Below are positions 24,283 to 32,626 of a stretch of 64,000 nucleotides of DNA, in pieces. The notes under the pieces are model-generated. The model worked only from the letters and a program-made list of their open reading frames with translations. It had not been told where the DNA came from and searched no databases. Position 1 is the first letter of the stretch. Each line of letters begins with the position of its first letter. The position numbers and the translations under genes were made by a program. Source of the stretch: Leucothrix arctica. Lineage in GTDB: Bacteria; Pseudomonadota; Gammaproteobacteria; Thiotrichales; Thiotrichaceae. The stretch is from positions 1-64,000 of the forward strand of contig NZ_QGKL01000032.1 in assembly GCF_003172895.1 (NCBI RefSeq). Reading direction: 5' to 3'.

Positions 24283-25110
24283 ATGAAGTTTGTACACATT
24301 AGTGATTTACACGTTGGAGAAAATTCGACACGAGATGCGTTGGTAGAGAAGCTTTTTAACAAAATTATAAAAAAATACGCTCAACTTAGAGAGAAACCGC
24401 TGATATTAATCACCGGAGACTTCGTTCACGACGGTCAAGCAGAGCAGTATCAGCAAGCTGAGAAGTTTATGAATAAGCTTCACTCGGCAGGTTTCCAAGT
24501 CCTTATGTGTCCAGGTAACCATGACTACGGCCAGCAAGGTTTGACTGATGACTACGACGCACGCCAGCGATATAGCCGCTTTGCCATACAGTTCACCACG
24601 CGAAAGTCTGACAATGACAGTGGCTTTCAGAATATACAGGGTGGTCAGTGGAACTTCCCAATCGTTAATAAGTTTGATGACGTCTACTTTATCGGCCTAG
24701 ATACGATGCAGGGAGTGTTTCGTTTGAGTTGGTGGTCTCGCTTTCTTTCAAGCTTTACCGCATCAGGCTGGTTGGGTGCGCCTCAGCTAGATAAGTTAGA
24801 TGTCGCGATTAAGAAGATTAAACAGAAGAGCCCAAACTCAACTGTTGTTCTATATATGCACCATCATCCGTTTTACTTTAACTTCCGCTTTCGTGCCATG
24901 CAGCTGCATGACCGCCAACGTCTTCATCAAATGATGGCGAATAAGGTCGATATTTTATTATTCGGACACAACCATGTAGAGAAGCGCCTGCAAGATCAGG
25001 AGGGCAAGCATGGTATAGATATCGTTCAGGTGTTTGGAAACTGCGTGCACGACGTTAATGTACCGTTTTATGAGGTAGACACTGAAACAAAAGGAATACA
25101 GCGTTTATAA
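24283..25110 (+). CDS. Calcineurin-like metallophosphoesterase
   Basis: All metal-binding motifs of the superfamily are present: HISDLHVG at the N-terminus, TGDFVHDG, CPGNHDYG, YMHHHPF and FGHNHVEK. It is therefore a two-metal phosphoesterase of 275 residues with no signal peptide, likely cytosolic and related to 3',5'-cAMP phosphodiesterases (CpdA-like) or DNA repair-type esterases. TTGGAGGC precedes the ATG. It is convergent with the AraC gene at 25130. The substrate cannot be assigned from sequence. Confidence 0.88.
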   Translation: MKFVHISDLHVGENSTRDALVEKLFNKIIKKYAQLREKPLILITGDFVHDGQAEQYQQAEKFMNKLHSAGFQVLMCPGNHDYGQQGLTDDYDARQRYSRFAIQFTTRKSDNDSGFQNIQGGQWNFPIVNKFDDVYFIGLDTMQGVFRLSWWSRFLSSFTASGWLGAPQLDKLDVAIKKIKQKSPNSTVVLYMHHHPFYFNFRFRAMQLHDRQRLHQMMANKVDILLFGHNHVEKRLQDQEGKHGIDIVQVFGNCVHDVNVPFYEVDTETKGIQRL

Positions 25111-25129
25111 GGCCTGTGCTTGTTTGCGC

Positions 25130-26062
25130 TTAGCCACCGAAGCGGGCAGCACCTTGACGACGGAATTCACTTGGCGTCATGCCTTTGACTTCCATAAAGC
25201 GTCGGTTGAAGTTGGCCACGTTATTAAAGCCGACCTTATAACAAATGGTACTGATGTACTGATCCGTTTCCATGAGTAACTGGCAAGAGCGGTTAATGCG
25301 TAAACGGTTTACAAAGTCAGTAAAAGTATTACCTGTGGCACGTCTAAAGTAGCGAGAGAATCGACTTTCATTCATGTGAAAGTTCTCCGCTATTTCGGCC
25401 ATCGTAAAGGGTGTGGAATAGTTCTCAGAGATGTAATCAACCACTTCACTGATTTGCTGTAGGGTCGCATCGTCATCAAAACTTTGCAGCTGTACACTAG
25501 AGAGTAGTCGATACTCTGAGTGATTAGCCAATGCAGACAACAGACTGATAAATTCAGAGAAGCGCTCTAAGCCAGAGCTTTCTTGAATCTTCTTCATACT
25601 GTCGTGCGCTTCCTGAGTGATGTTATCAAACTCAATACCGTGTTTTGCACGCTCCAATAACGGTAATGCATCACGTAATTCAGGAATTAATTTACTAGCA
25701 TTTTTGATAGGTTCGTCAGTAAATTGCATAGCGAGGTCACGTGCTTCCACGCCACCTTCAGGCATGTCAGTCGATATCCAGTTGTGCGGTAAGCGTGGCC
25801 CAGTCAGCACCAAGTTACCCGGCTCGAAGCGACCAATGTAATCACCGACAAACATCTTTCCACTAGTCTCTAGTATCAGATGAAGTTCGTACTCTTCATG
25901 GAAGTGCCAACGAATCAGTGGGTTAGGTGCACCATGCGATAAACAACGAATGTAACCAAACGACCCTTCTGGCTCGTAACCAAGCTCAGGGTTTCTTTGA
26001 AAGTCTCGTTCCAGTTCCGGAATGAGCGCTTTATTTTTCGCTGTTTGCGCTAGCTGCACCAT
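25130..26062 (-). CDS. AraC-family regulator of polyol metabolism (inferred)
   Basis: The N-terminal cupin has a metal-binding-like HFHEEYELHLIL strand and GDYIGRFEPGNLVL. The C-terminal double HTH (about residues 205-305) has FTMAEIAENFHMNESRFSRYF and GFNNVANFNRRFMEVKGMTP. Its end PSEFRRQGA is standard. The gene lies immediately upstream of the mannitol-type dehydrogenase on the same strand, reversed in order of other operon members, so it is the likely local activator. The polyol ligand is not known. Confidence 0.87.
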   Translation of the reverse strand: MVQLAQTAKNKALIPELERDFQRNPELGYEPEGSFGYIRCLSHGAPNPLIRWHFHEEYELHLILETSGKMFVGDYIGRFEPGNLVLTGPRLPHNWISTDMPEGGVEARDLAMQFTDEPIKNASKLIPELRDALPLLERAKHGIEFDNITQEAHDSMKKIQESSGLERFSEFISLLSALANHSEYRLLSSVQLQSFDDDATLQQISEVVDYISENYSTPFTMAEIAENFHMNESRFSRYFRRATGNTFTDFVNRLRINRSCQLLMETDQYISTICYKVGFNNVANFNRRFMEVKGMTPSEFRRQGAARFGG

Positions 26063-26143
26063 ATAACCTCCTATTAATACCGCGCTCCATGCCTTATGAC
26101 ATAGAGCGCAATATCATTTTACTGTTTCATTGAGCGATTCCCA

Positions 26144-27544
26144 TTATAGCTCAATTTTTACTAAATTATTTACCTGTGCTTCAGCAAGTCTCAGTGCGGC
26201 TACCAGCTCCACGTTTCCAGCTAACTGACCAAACAATAATGGCTCAGAAGCGAAGCTCAAGATGCTGTCTTCAGCATTGCAGTAGCGCTGTGGGTTATCA
26301 GCCGGCATTGCAGCATCCTGATAAGTATAAGCCAACTTACCACGCTGTTGAATCTTAATAAATGCCAAGAACAGAGCAGGTAGAATCGCAACGGCATCAA
26401 TACTACGGCCAGCAGCAAGTGCTTCGCTGATTGTTGGTAAGATAAAGCCAGGAATCTTAGAGTAACCATCCATCACTACACGTTGGTTAGTATCTTCAAC
26501 GTTAGGGTTACTAAAACGCTCAAGTACTACGTCACGGTAGTCCGCAAGGTTAAGCGGGCTAGGGTGCTCTTCGCTGTCTAGGCAAGGCATAACGTCATCA
26601 GTCACATAGTTATACGCAAGCTGACGAACGACAGGATCTTGTGCGCCTTCATGAATGAACTGGTAACCGCGCAGTGTGCCTGCCCAAGCAATACAGCTAT
26701 GCGTCGCATTCAGTAAGCGAATCTTAGCTTCTTCATACGGCATAACGTCAGCGACCATCTCAACACCGACATTCTGCCAGCTTGGACGACCTGCGATAAA
26801 CTTATCTTCAACAACCCACTGAATGAATGTCTCAGACATAAGCGCTGCTTGATCAAGTACACCGACCACGCCAGAAACACGAGCAACCACTTCAGGCGTT
26901 GGACGCGGCGTAATGCGATCAACCATAGAGTCAGGTGCAGACGTATTGTTCTCAACCCACTCAAGTAACTCAGCTTCACCGCTTAACTGAAGGTACTGAA
27001 TCAAACCGCCGTAAAAACGGTGGCCATTACTGCGTAAGTTATCGCAGTTCATGAGTGTCACAGGGCCTGCTTTACTCTTCATACGTGCAGACAGAAGTGC
27101 TGACATTGCACCATAAATAGTGCAGCGAGTGTCGCCCGCTAAGTCACTTTTAATATCCGCAAGCTTTGGATCTAGGTTGTGATGCTCATCTAGGTAATAA
27201 CCAGCTTCAGTCACGGTGAAAGAAATGATACGAGTATTTGGGTTAACCGCAAACTCTATCAGACCAGCTAGTTTTGCGTCCCATTCAACCAAGGTTTTGA
27301 TTGAAGCGATCTTTTGATACTGACGCTCACCAGCAGGGCTGACAGTTTCAAGGTGATATTCACCCTTCTGCGCTTTTAGCGTATTGATCGTATCTTCCAT
27401 GTCAGGACGGATGTTTCCGCCAACAAGGTGCCAAGATTCGTCACCAGCTTCGTGCAAATTTTGCATATAAACGGCTTGGTGTGCTCGGTGAAAAGAACCG
27501 ACGCCTAAGTGTAGTTGGATTAAACCGTTGTCGACTGTGCTCAT
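26144..27544 (-). CDS. Mannitol/arabinitol-type long-chain polyol dehydrogenase
   Basis: The N-terminus LHLGVGSFHRAHQAVY is the signature of the mannitol dehydrogenase family, with NAD-binding up to about residue 200 (a TLMNCDNLRSNG motif) and the C-terminal domain after. The catalytic Kx4Nx2H motif is seen as KIRLLNATH. Members oxidise D-mannitol, D-arabinitol, D-sorbitol or fructuronate with NAD+. Length (466) is normal. It overlaps the stop of the ABC-ATPase gene by 1 nt, so both are translated from one message. A strong AGGAGC site precedes the ATG. Confidence 0.9.
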   Translation of the reverse strand: MSTVDNGLIQLHLGVGSFHRAHQAVYMQNLHEAGDESWHLVGGNIRPDMEDTINTLKAQKGEYHLETVSPAGERQYQKIASIKTLVEWDAKLAGLIEFAVNPNTRIISFTVTEAGYYLDEHHNLDPKLADIKSDLAGDTRCTIYGAMSALLSARMKSKAGPVTLMNCDNLRSNGHRFYGGLIQYLQLSGEAELLEWVENNTSAPDSMVDRITPRPTPEVVARVSGVVGVLDQAALMSETFIQWVVEDKFIAGRPSWQNVGVEMVADVMPYEEAKIRLLNATHSCIAWAGTLRGYQFIHEGAQDPVVRQLAYNYVTDDVMPCLDSEEHPSPLNLADYRDVVLERFSNPNVEDTNQRVVMDGYSKIPGFILPTISEALAAGRSIDAVAILPALFLAFIKIQQRGKLAYTYQDAAMPADNPQRYCNAEDSILSFASEPLLFGQLAGNVELVAALRLAEAQVNNLVKIEL

Positions 27545-28605
27545 TAAAGTGCTCCTGATGAGGCTAATTTTAGTGTTTGACCATCATTGTTGAAAAAGTG
27601 AATACGTGAGTTGTCCCATACTACCGATACAACATCGCCCGCTTGCCAGTTGCAACGCTCGTGTTGTCTGATAACTACAGGGCCCTTTTTATCGCCAGCA
27701 AGGTTCACATGAATAAGTGACTCGCTGCCTAAAGGTTCGACGAACTCCACATAACCTTTTAACAGGTCAGGTGTGTACTCGGTCACAGATAAGTGTTCTG
27801 GGCGAATGCCAAGCTGACAAGCACCTTTAGGCGTAACGCCTTTTTGGTAATGTATCGGCAAGATATTCAAATGTACGGGTAAAATGTTTACTTGCGGCAT
27901 ACCAATGAACTGAGCTACAAAGCGATTCGCAGGGTGCTCGTATAGTTCTTTGGGAGTTCCAACTTGTTGGATCTCGCCGTCTTTTAGTACCACTACGCGA
28001 TCTGCCAGCGTCATTGCTTCCGTCTGGTCATTGGTTACGTAGAGCGTCGTTGCAGAAAGGTCACGGTTAAGTGATGCTATTTCTACACGAATTTGTCCTC
28101 GTAGAGAGGCGTCTAAATTTGATAATGGCTCATCAAATAGAAATAATTTGGGTATTTTGACGAATGCGCGGCCAATGGCAACACGCTGTTTTTGACCACC
28201 TGATAACTGTCTTGGCAGACGTTTAAGTAGGGAAACTAGGTCTAATTTATCTGCGGCCAATGCAACCTTTTCTTCGATTTCTTGTTCAGGCATTTTGGCT
28301 AAACGTAGTGCAAATGACATGTTTTCTTGGACAGTCATGTGCGAGTATAAGTCGAATGACTGAGATACCATTGCTAGGTCACGCTTCGATGACTCTAAGG
28401 TTGCGATATTTGTATTATCTAAAACGATATTGCCGCCACTAATCTCTTCTAGGCCTGCAACCATATTAAGTAACGTCGACTTGCCTGAGCCTGAAGGGCC
28501 GACAAATACAATGAACTCGCCTTGTTCTATTTTTAGATCAACGCCTTTGACTGCTTGCATATCGTCATAATATTTCTCTACATTGTTCAGTTCTAAAAAT
28601 GCCAT
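27544..28605 (-). CDS. MalK/UgpC-type ABC transporter ATPase with altered H-loop
   Basis: I chose the ATG at 28605; an upstream in-frame TTG (28620) is less likely. The protein has Walker A GPSGSGKST, a Q-loop VSQSFDLYS, signature LSGGQKQRV, Walker B LFLFDEP and a C-terminal TOBE/regulatory domain (GIRPEHL). The switch histidine in YVTHDQ of MalK is asparagine here (YVTNDQ), which should weaken ATP hydrolysis. No sugar permease or binding-protein gene is next to it, though such operons normally carry them. It may serve another transporter in trans or be decaying. Confidence 0.88.
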   Translation of the reverse strand: MAFLELNNVEKYYDDMQAVKGVDLKIEQGEFIVFVGPSGSGKSTLLNMVAGLEEISGGNIVLDNTNIATLESSKRDLAMVSQSFDLYSHMTVQENMSFALRLAKMPEQEIEEKVALAADKLDLVSLLKRLPRQLSGGQKQRVAIGRAFVKIPKLFLFDEPLSNLDASLRGQIRVEIASLNRDLSATTLYVTNDQTEAMTLADRVVVLKDGEIQQVGTPKELYEHPANRFVAQFIGMPQVNILPVHLNILPIHYQKGVTPKGACQLGIRPEHLSVTEYTPDLLKGYVEFVEPLGSESLIHVNLAGDKKGPVVIRQHERCNWQAGDVVSVVWDNSRIHFFNNDGQTLKLASSGAL

Positions 28606-28644
28606 TTCATTGAATCCCAATAATTACTTAGAGGTTTAATTGCT

Positions 28645-28833
28645 TTACGTTTTTCGGGTCGAGAGACCGCCAAAAGGTGAAAACAAGGGTTTGAGATTCA
28701 GGGGCAGCAGCGAACTGAATACAAATATAGAGTAAAAGCTTGTCATAGAGGTACGGGCTATTTTGGTGCGATAACGTGTTTTAAGTATCAATAAACTATC
28801 AGTCAGGATAGTCATTAGACTTATGTGTTTCAT
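28645..28833 (-). CDS. Short ORF with a strong ribosome site, possible remnant of a deleted operon gene
   Basis: On the minus strand GGAGG lies 6 nt before an ATG at 28833 that opens a 62-codon frame. Its product is hydrophobic and basic with no family I recognise. In polyol ABC operons the solute-binding-protein and permease genes usually lie just upstream of the ATPase, where this sits, so it may be the residue of a deletion. Coding status is doubtful. Confidence 0.3.
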   Translation of the reverse strand: MKHISLMTILTDSLLILKTRYRTKIARTSMTSFYSIFVFSSLLPLNLKPLFSPFGGLSTRKT

Positions 28834-28860
28834 ACTATTTCCTCCGATATTTTCACAAGC

Positions 28861-28909
28861 AATCAACAATGATACTCTAATGTATCAATCGCCAAATTTA
28901 ATGTTGATT
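28861..28909. promoter_or_regulatory. Nested inverted repeats upstream of the polyol genes
   Basis: TGATAC (28870-28875) and GTATCA (28882-28887) are perfect arms around 6 nt. They are enclosed by AATCAAC (28861-28867) and GTTGATT (28903-28909). It may be the operator of the polyol operon, placed just before the short ORF. The binding protein is unknown. Confidence 0.45.
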
Positions 28910-29214
28910 GCATGAATTATAGTAGCACCTGATACGTACTCCCAGTAATACGCTCTTGCAGACTTATAATATGGATTTGAGGTTAGGTTAAATAAACGCC
29001 TTGTATACATTTGGTTAAGGGAGTTATATTAATGCACATGTTTACTTACCTAACATTAACAAATACTCAAATCAGAAAAATCTGGTGGCTTCTCTGTGAA
29101 AAAAAAGAGCGGTCAGGGATTGATATTTATTAATGATTACTTGGCTGCGGGGATAACCCGGGCCATTAATAGGTAAACATCCGGTATACTCGCAGCCCAC
29201 TTCGGAGCACCAAC
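28910..29214. other. Intergenic region upstream of the EamA gene
   Basis: About 300 bp without a convincing gene. A 33-codon frame at 29032-29133 has GGGAG upstream and a short product ending in basic residues; I cannot support it as a gene. The EamA ribosome site GGAG is just before 29215. Confidence 0.4.
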
Positions 29215-30150
29215 ATGCGAGACCCAGCCGTGAATAATCAGGCAGACATCAAACAAACACGCTATGTACGCACAGGCTTACTACTGGCTGCCGCTGGTAC
29301 AGGTTTGTTTGCAATGAAATCCATCTTTATAAAAATGGCCTTTCAAGAAGGTGTGGATACTTCCACGCTGATGACACTAAGAATGTTAGTGGCACTCCCG
29401 TTTTACCTCGGCATGATGTTTTGGCTGTTCACTAAAAACCAAGATCGCAAACCACTACCGACAGTTCAGCAATGGCTAACGGTGTTTGGCTTGGGCTTTT
29501 TTGGTTACTACTTAGCATCGTTCTTAGATATAGAAGGGCTTAATCACATCACCGCGCAATTGGAGCGTCTGACTTTATATACATATCCTTTGATGACGAC
29601 GATATTGGGTTGGTTGTTTTTGAAAGACGTGATTACTAAGCGGATTGTGCTGGCACTGGTGGTGAGTTATGCAGGTATTATGCTGTTGTATTTGCACGAG
29701 GCTAGCCTTGAAGGTGCAGATGTTACCTTAGGTGTGTTGCTAGTCTTAGGCTCAGCACTGAGCTTTTCTTGTTATATCGTGTTTAGTAAGTCTTATATAA
29801 GTCAGCTAGGAAGCCGCTTATTTACGAGTATGGCCATGTTGGCGTCGGCTATTTATGCGTTTATTCACTTTGCCGTGACAGGACATAGTATTGATGACTT
29901 GTTTGCGATTACCAATATGGCGTGGGTGTATGTATTTTTGCTAGCGATCTTTAGTACGCTAATTCCAAGCTTTATGGTGAGCGAGGCGATTGCGCGGATT
30001 GGACCAGCGAAGGCGAGTATTGTGGGGACGGCAGGGCCGGTATTTACGATTATCTTGGCGGTGTTGTTGCTTGATGAGGCGTTTGGCTGGTATCACCTTG
30101 GTGGAATGTTGCTGGTGATGGGTGGGGTGTCGATTTTAGGTAAGAAGTAG
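29215..30150 (+). CDS. EamA/DMT-superfamily permease
   Basis: This 311-residue protein has ten hydrophobic segments in two EamA repeats. The first half contains ITAQLERLTLYTYPLMTTILG and the second IGPAKASIVGTAGPVFTIIL, the paired motifs of the DMT family near helices 4 and 9. Family members export or import metabolites such as amino acids and nucleotides; the substrate is unknown. A ribosome site GGAG precedes the ATG. It is followed by a 12-bp hairpin terminator. Confidence 0.85.
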   Translation: MRDPAVNNQADIKQTRYVRTGLLLAAAGTGLFAMKSIFIKMAFQEGVDTSTLMTLRMLVALPFYLGMMFWLFTKNQDRKPLPTVQQWLTVFGLGFFGYYLASFLDIEGLNHITAQLERLTLYTYPLMTTILGWLFLKDVITKRIVLALVVSYAGIMLLYLHEASLEGADVTLGVLLVLGSALSFSCYIVFSKSYISQLGSRLFTSMAMLASAIYAFIHFAVTGHSIDDLFAITNMAWVYVFLLAIFSTLIPSFMVSEAIARIGPAKASIVGTAGPVFTIILAVLLLDEAFGWYHLGGMLLVMGGVSILGKK

Positions 30151-30156
30151 TCATAT

Positions 30157-30184
30157 ATGGCGCGGTTTAATAAAACCGCGCCAT
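30157..30184 (+). terminator. Terminator hairpin between EamA gene and the opposite gene
   Basis: ATGGCGCGGTTT and AAACCGCGCCAT form a perfect 12-bp stem with a 4-nt loop. The T-tract is short, so it may act in both directions between these convergent genes. Confidence 0.7.
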
Positions 30185-30196
30185 TCTTATATCATC

Positions 30197-30571
30197 TTAT
30201 TTCGATGAATCTTTTACTGCACCTTCCGGTGCTTCAGGTACTTCTTTTACCTTCACTTCTACTTTAGCTTCAACCGTTGCTTTGACCATAGTCTTGGCTT
30301 CAATTTGAGTGTCATGCTTATTTGTCGACTGAATGATAGGTTGGTTCCTAACACACATCATGTGTAACGAAATAGACTGGCAAGTACCAATATATCGCTC
30401 ATCATGAGCACCTGTATATTCACAGGCTTGCGACTTTTGCTTAGCAGTACACGCTTTCCATGGCTCATTACCCGTTGAGCCAGAATGTGCGTAGGAGTAG
30501 CTAGCAGGTAACAGCAAAGTAAATGCTGACAGCACAAGTAACTTCTTTACTAAAGTGCATTGAAATTTCAT
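30197..30571 (-). CDS. Secreted Cys-rich protein partner of YHYH lipoprotein
   Basis: A signal peptide (about residues 1-28, ending SYAHSG) precedes a small domain with ACTAKQKSQACEY, HDERYIGTC and MMCVRNQPI. Four cysteines in this small domain suggest disulfides. The C-terminal 45 residues are a low-complexity Lys/Glu/Val stretch (VEAKVEVKVKEVPEAP). The gene is 12 bp after the YHYH gene on the same strand and is probably co-transcribed. No domain name is secure. Confidence 0.6.
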   Translation of the reverse strand: MKFQCTLVKKLLVLSAFTLLLPASYSYAHSGSTGNEPWKACTAKQKSQACEYTGAHDERYIGTCQSISLHMMCVRNQPIIQSTNKHDTQIEAKTMVKATVEAKVEVKVKEVPEAPEGAVKDSSK

Positions 30572-30583
30572 GGTAAGTACCTA

Positions 30584-31708
30584 TTATTGGTTTGGTGGGC
30601 CACCCGCTGGAGGGCCACCTGCATCGGTATCTGATGCAACGGTCTTACCGTGGAAACAACCAATGAACAAGTTCTCGCCTGGGCTTGCAGCATGGTAGTG
30701 ATAACCACGAACGTCATCTTCTTCACCACGACACTCATCAAGTCCCGTTGCTTCGTCACCATTTTCATCTCTCATACCATAGATACCGTAACCATCTAGT
30801 GCGTATCCAAGTAGTGCTGCGTGGCCGTCGTCTTGAGTACCGACTTCAGCACAACCGCCTGCAGCAGCATGGTAGTGATAACCTTGGTGTAGATTAATAT
30901 GACCACCACAATCGTCAAATGCCGCAATTGTGTAGTTACCTAAGATGTCATCAACTGGCGCAGGCGCAGATAGCTCAGTACCATTTAGTGCAACACCTAC
31001 TTGAGAAACACTACCTGTGGTATCAGCAACTTGAGGCGTGACAGGGATAAGGTATGTTGCTGTCACATCAAGGTCAGCAAGGTAATCCATTGAGCACTCT
31101 ACGCAATGTTGTTTAAACTCATCTTCAACATTTGGCTGTGCAGCACCGTCACAAGACTCGAGAGTCTCGGTAACAAATACTTCGAGTGTATTCTCGTCGT
31201 AAAGCTTCCAGTTACTATCATTATAAGTGACTGCTAAGTCCATAATGTAGTTACCCGTTAAGTCTACGATACCGTCAGTACCTGACTCATCAAACCAAAT
31301 ACCGACATCAGCTGGGTCATTATCCGTCGTTGATCTTGGACAGAAAGGACCCGGTGTTTGCTCAGCTGGCGTCCCCGTTGTGACAATCTCATAACACTGA
31401 GTCTCGGTACCATCACTCAACGTACAGTCAACAATCTCGTTTGATGTGAATGCACCATCAACAAACATAGTTGGGTCTAATGCGCCTAATACGATGTCTG
31501 AAGAAGTATCAGTTGTTGTATCGGTAGACGAGTCTGTTGTCGTATCAGTAGATGTGTCGGTATCGGTATCTGTTGAGCTATCAGTAGTAGAAGACTCTGT
31601 TGTTGAGTCCGTTGTATCGTCTGATGACGACTCTGACACGCAGCCGCCGAGGGCAAACAAACTGAAAGCAACGACGCCAACTAGAGATCGGTAATTTGAA
31701 ATTCGCAT
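30584..31708 (-). CDS. YHYH-domain lipoprotein with Ser/Thr/Asp-rich linker
   Basis: The lipobox FALGGC (Cys22) is followed by a low-complexity linker of about 45 residues of Ser, Thr and Asp repeats. The DNA for it, about 31500-31620 on the plus strand, is a repetitive tract. The C-terminal half holds the YHYH domain twice marked by GYHYHAA, with LGYALDGYGIYG between. Histidine-rich YHYH proteins are periplasmic or surface proteins of unknown function, often in oxidative or copper-related settings. The linker probably extends the domain from the outer membrane. It precedes the small Cys-rich gene. Confidence 0.85.
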   Translation of the reverse strand: MRISNYRSLVGVVAFSLFALGGCVSESSSDDTTDSTTESSTTDSSTDTDTDTSTDTTTDSSTDTTTDTSSDIVLGALDPTMFVDGAFTSNEIVDCTLSDGTETQCYEIVTTGTPAEQTPGPFCPRSTTDNDPADVGIWFDESGTDGIVDLTGNYIMDLAVTYNDSNWKLYDENTLEVFVTETLESCDGAAQPNVEDEFKQHCVECSMDYLADLDVTATYLIPVTPQVADTTGSVSQVGVALNGTELSAPAPVDDILGNYTIAAFDDCGGHINLHQGYHYHAAAGGCAEVGTQDDGHAALLGYALDGYGIYGMRDENGDEATGLDECRGEEDDVRGYHYHAASPGENLFIGCFHGKTVASDTDAGGPPAGGPPNQ

Positions 31709-31815
31709 AGATGATAGACCTAATAGTTATAATAATTTATTAAAGTATCGTACCTACCAATTGTGAAGTAACTATGGAGAATTGTTAATAATTTAGTTTT
31801 TCTATATCCACAAAC

Positions 31816-31840
31816 AAAAAACGGCGACCCGAAGGCCGCC
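31816..31840 (-). terminator. Rho-independent terminator with UUCG tetraloop
   Basis: On the minus strand GGCGGCC and GGTCGCC form a 7-bp stem (one wobble) closed by a TTCG loop, followed by a six-base T run. It terminates the gene at 31869-32321. Confidence 0.9.
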
Positions 31841-31868
31841 TACTTAAACTACTTCAACGAAGTAAACT

Positions 31869-32321
31869 TTAGAAAACGTTACGAACTGTTACAGCGATAG
31901 AGCCTCTGCTGTTACTGCTACGCTGGCCATAGTTGTTTGAACCATTATGACGGTCTTGTGATGCACCATGCTTGCGTCCTTGCGAGTGGCGATCAGTACG
32001 ACAAGTTGAACGGTTTTTTGTCATTTTATTAATATCAACACGTGCTGCATGAAGCTTGTCTTGAAGTGTTTTACGTTCCCACTTAGAGAGGCCGTTAGCT
32101 TTAAACTTATGCTCTAATTTAGCAATACGCTGTTGAGTACTTTTCAACTTGCTTGCTTCAGAAGGCGTAATTGCACAGGTCTTAATACCTTGCTTAATCA
32201 TTGTAGCTTGCTCGCGCTGCTCTTGATTAACACTAGACTCGTGCTTGCTGTATGCACTTGCCTGCATGCTGATTAGTAAAGTAGAAGCGGCGATTGTTGT
32301 CAAAGCGATTTTCTTAAACAT
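31869..32321 (-). CDS. Hypothetical secreted basic helical protein
   Basis: I start at the ATG at 32321 (GGAG upstream), which gives a clean signal peptide ending near ASAYSK. The 150-residue product has a helical stretch (LKSTQQRIAKLEHKFKANGL then WERKTLQDKLHAARVDINKM) and a C-terminal part rich in Gly/Ser/Asn/His. Two cysteines could pair. Arg/Lys content is high. No family is recognised. It is closed by a strong terminator. Confidence 0.6.
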   Translation of the reverse strand: MFKKIALTTIAASTLLISMQASAYSKHESSVNQEQREQATMIKQGIKTCAITPSEASKLKSTQQRIAKLEHKFKANGLSKWERKTLQDKLHAARVDINKMTKNRSTCRTDRHSQGRKHGASQDRHNGSNNYGQRSSNSRGSIAVTVRNVF

Positions 32322-32626
32322 GATGAAACTCCGTGTAATTTTATGAGTGCATTTTTTGTGCTTGTATCTATAAAAGCGCAGAGGCTCATAAAATAGGTTC
32401 ACTCTTTACACATTCCTTACATAGAACAATGAGCTAAGTAACTGCTCACCCAGTAAGTTCAAAGGAATAAAAACTCTAGCGTTATGTTTTTAATCAAGAT
32501 TTATGAGTGTCCAAACTCGGCTATGTGAAAAATATAGATTTAATGGATTGCAGCATTTACTGCTATGCATTACTGTTAGTATATCGGTATACCTGTTTTA
32601 AAACCGCAAAACACAGACTCTATATT
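32322..32626. other. Divergent promoter region, secreted protein and MFS genes
   Basis: About 305 bp. I see no well-formed gene here; frames that run into the MFS gene from 32507 begin with a sequence that does not look like protein. AT-rich tracts around 32340-32420 probably include the promoter of the minus-strand gene. Confidence 0.4.

Noticed and set aside
29032-29133. 33-codon gene upstream of the EamA permease
   Set aside because: It has GGGAG upstream but is very short with no recognisable feature; chance cannot be excluded.
31446-31694. Plus-strand protein rich in Val/Ser (31446-31694)
   Set aside because: It is the antisense reading of the Ser/Thr/Asp-coding tract of the YHYH lipoprotein; the repetitive DNA keeps all frames open.
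32507-32626. Extended N-terminus of the MFS transporter from a GTG start
   Set aside because: The added 40 residues do not resemble the cytosolic start of MFS proteins, and the ATG at 32627 fits the first membrane helix.
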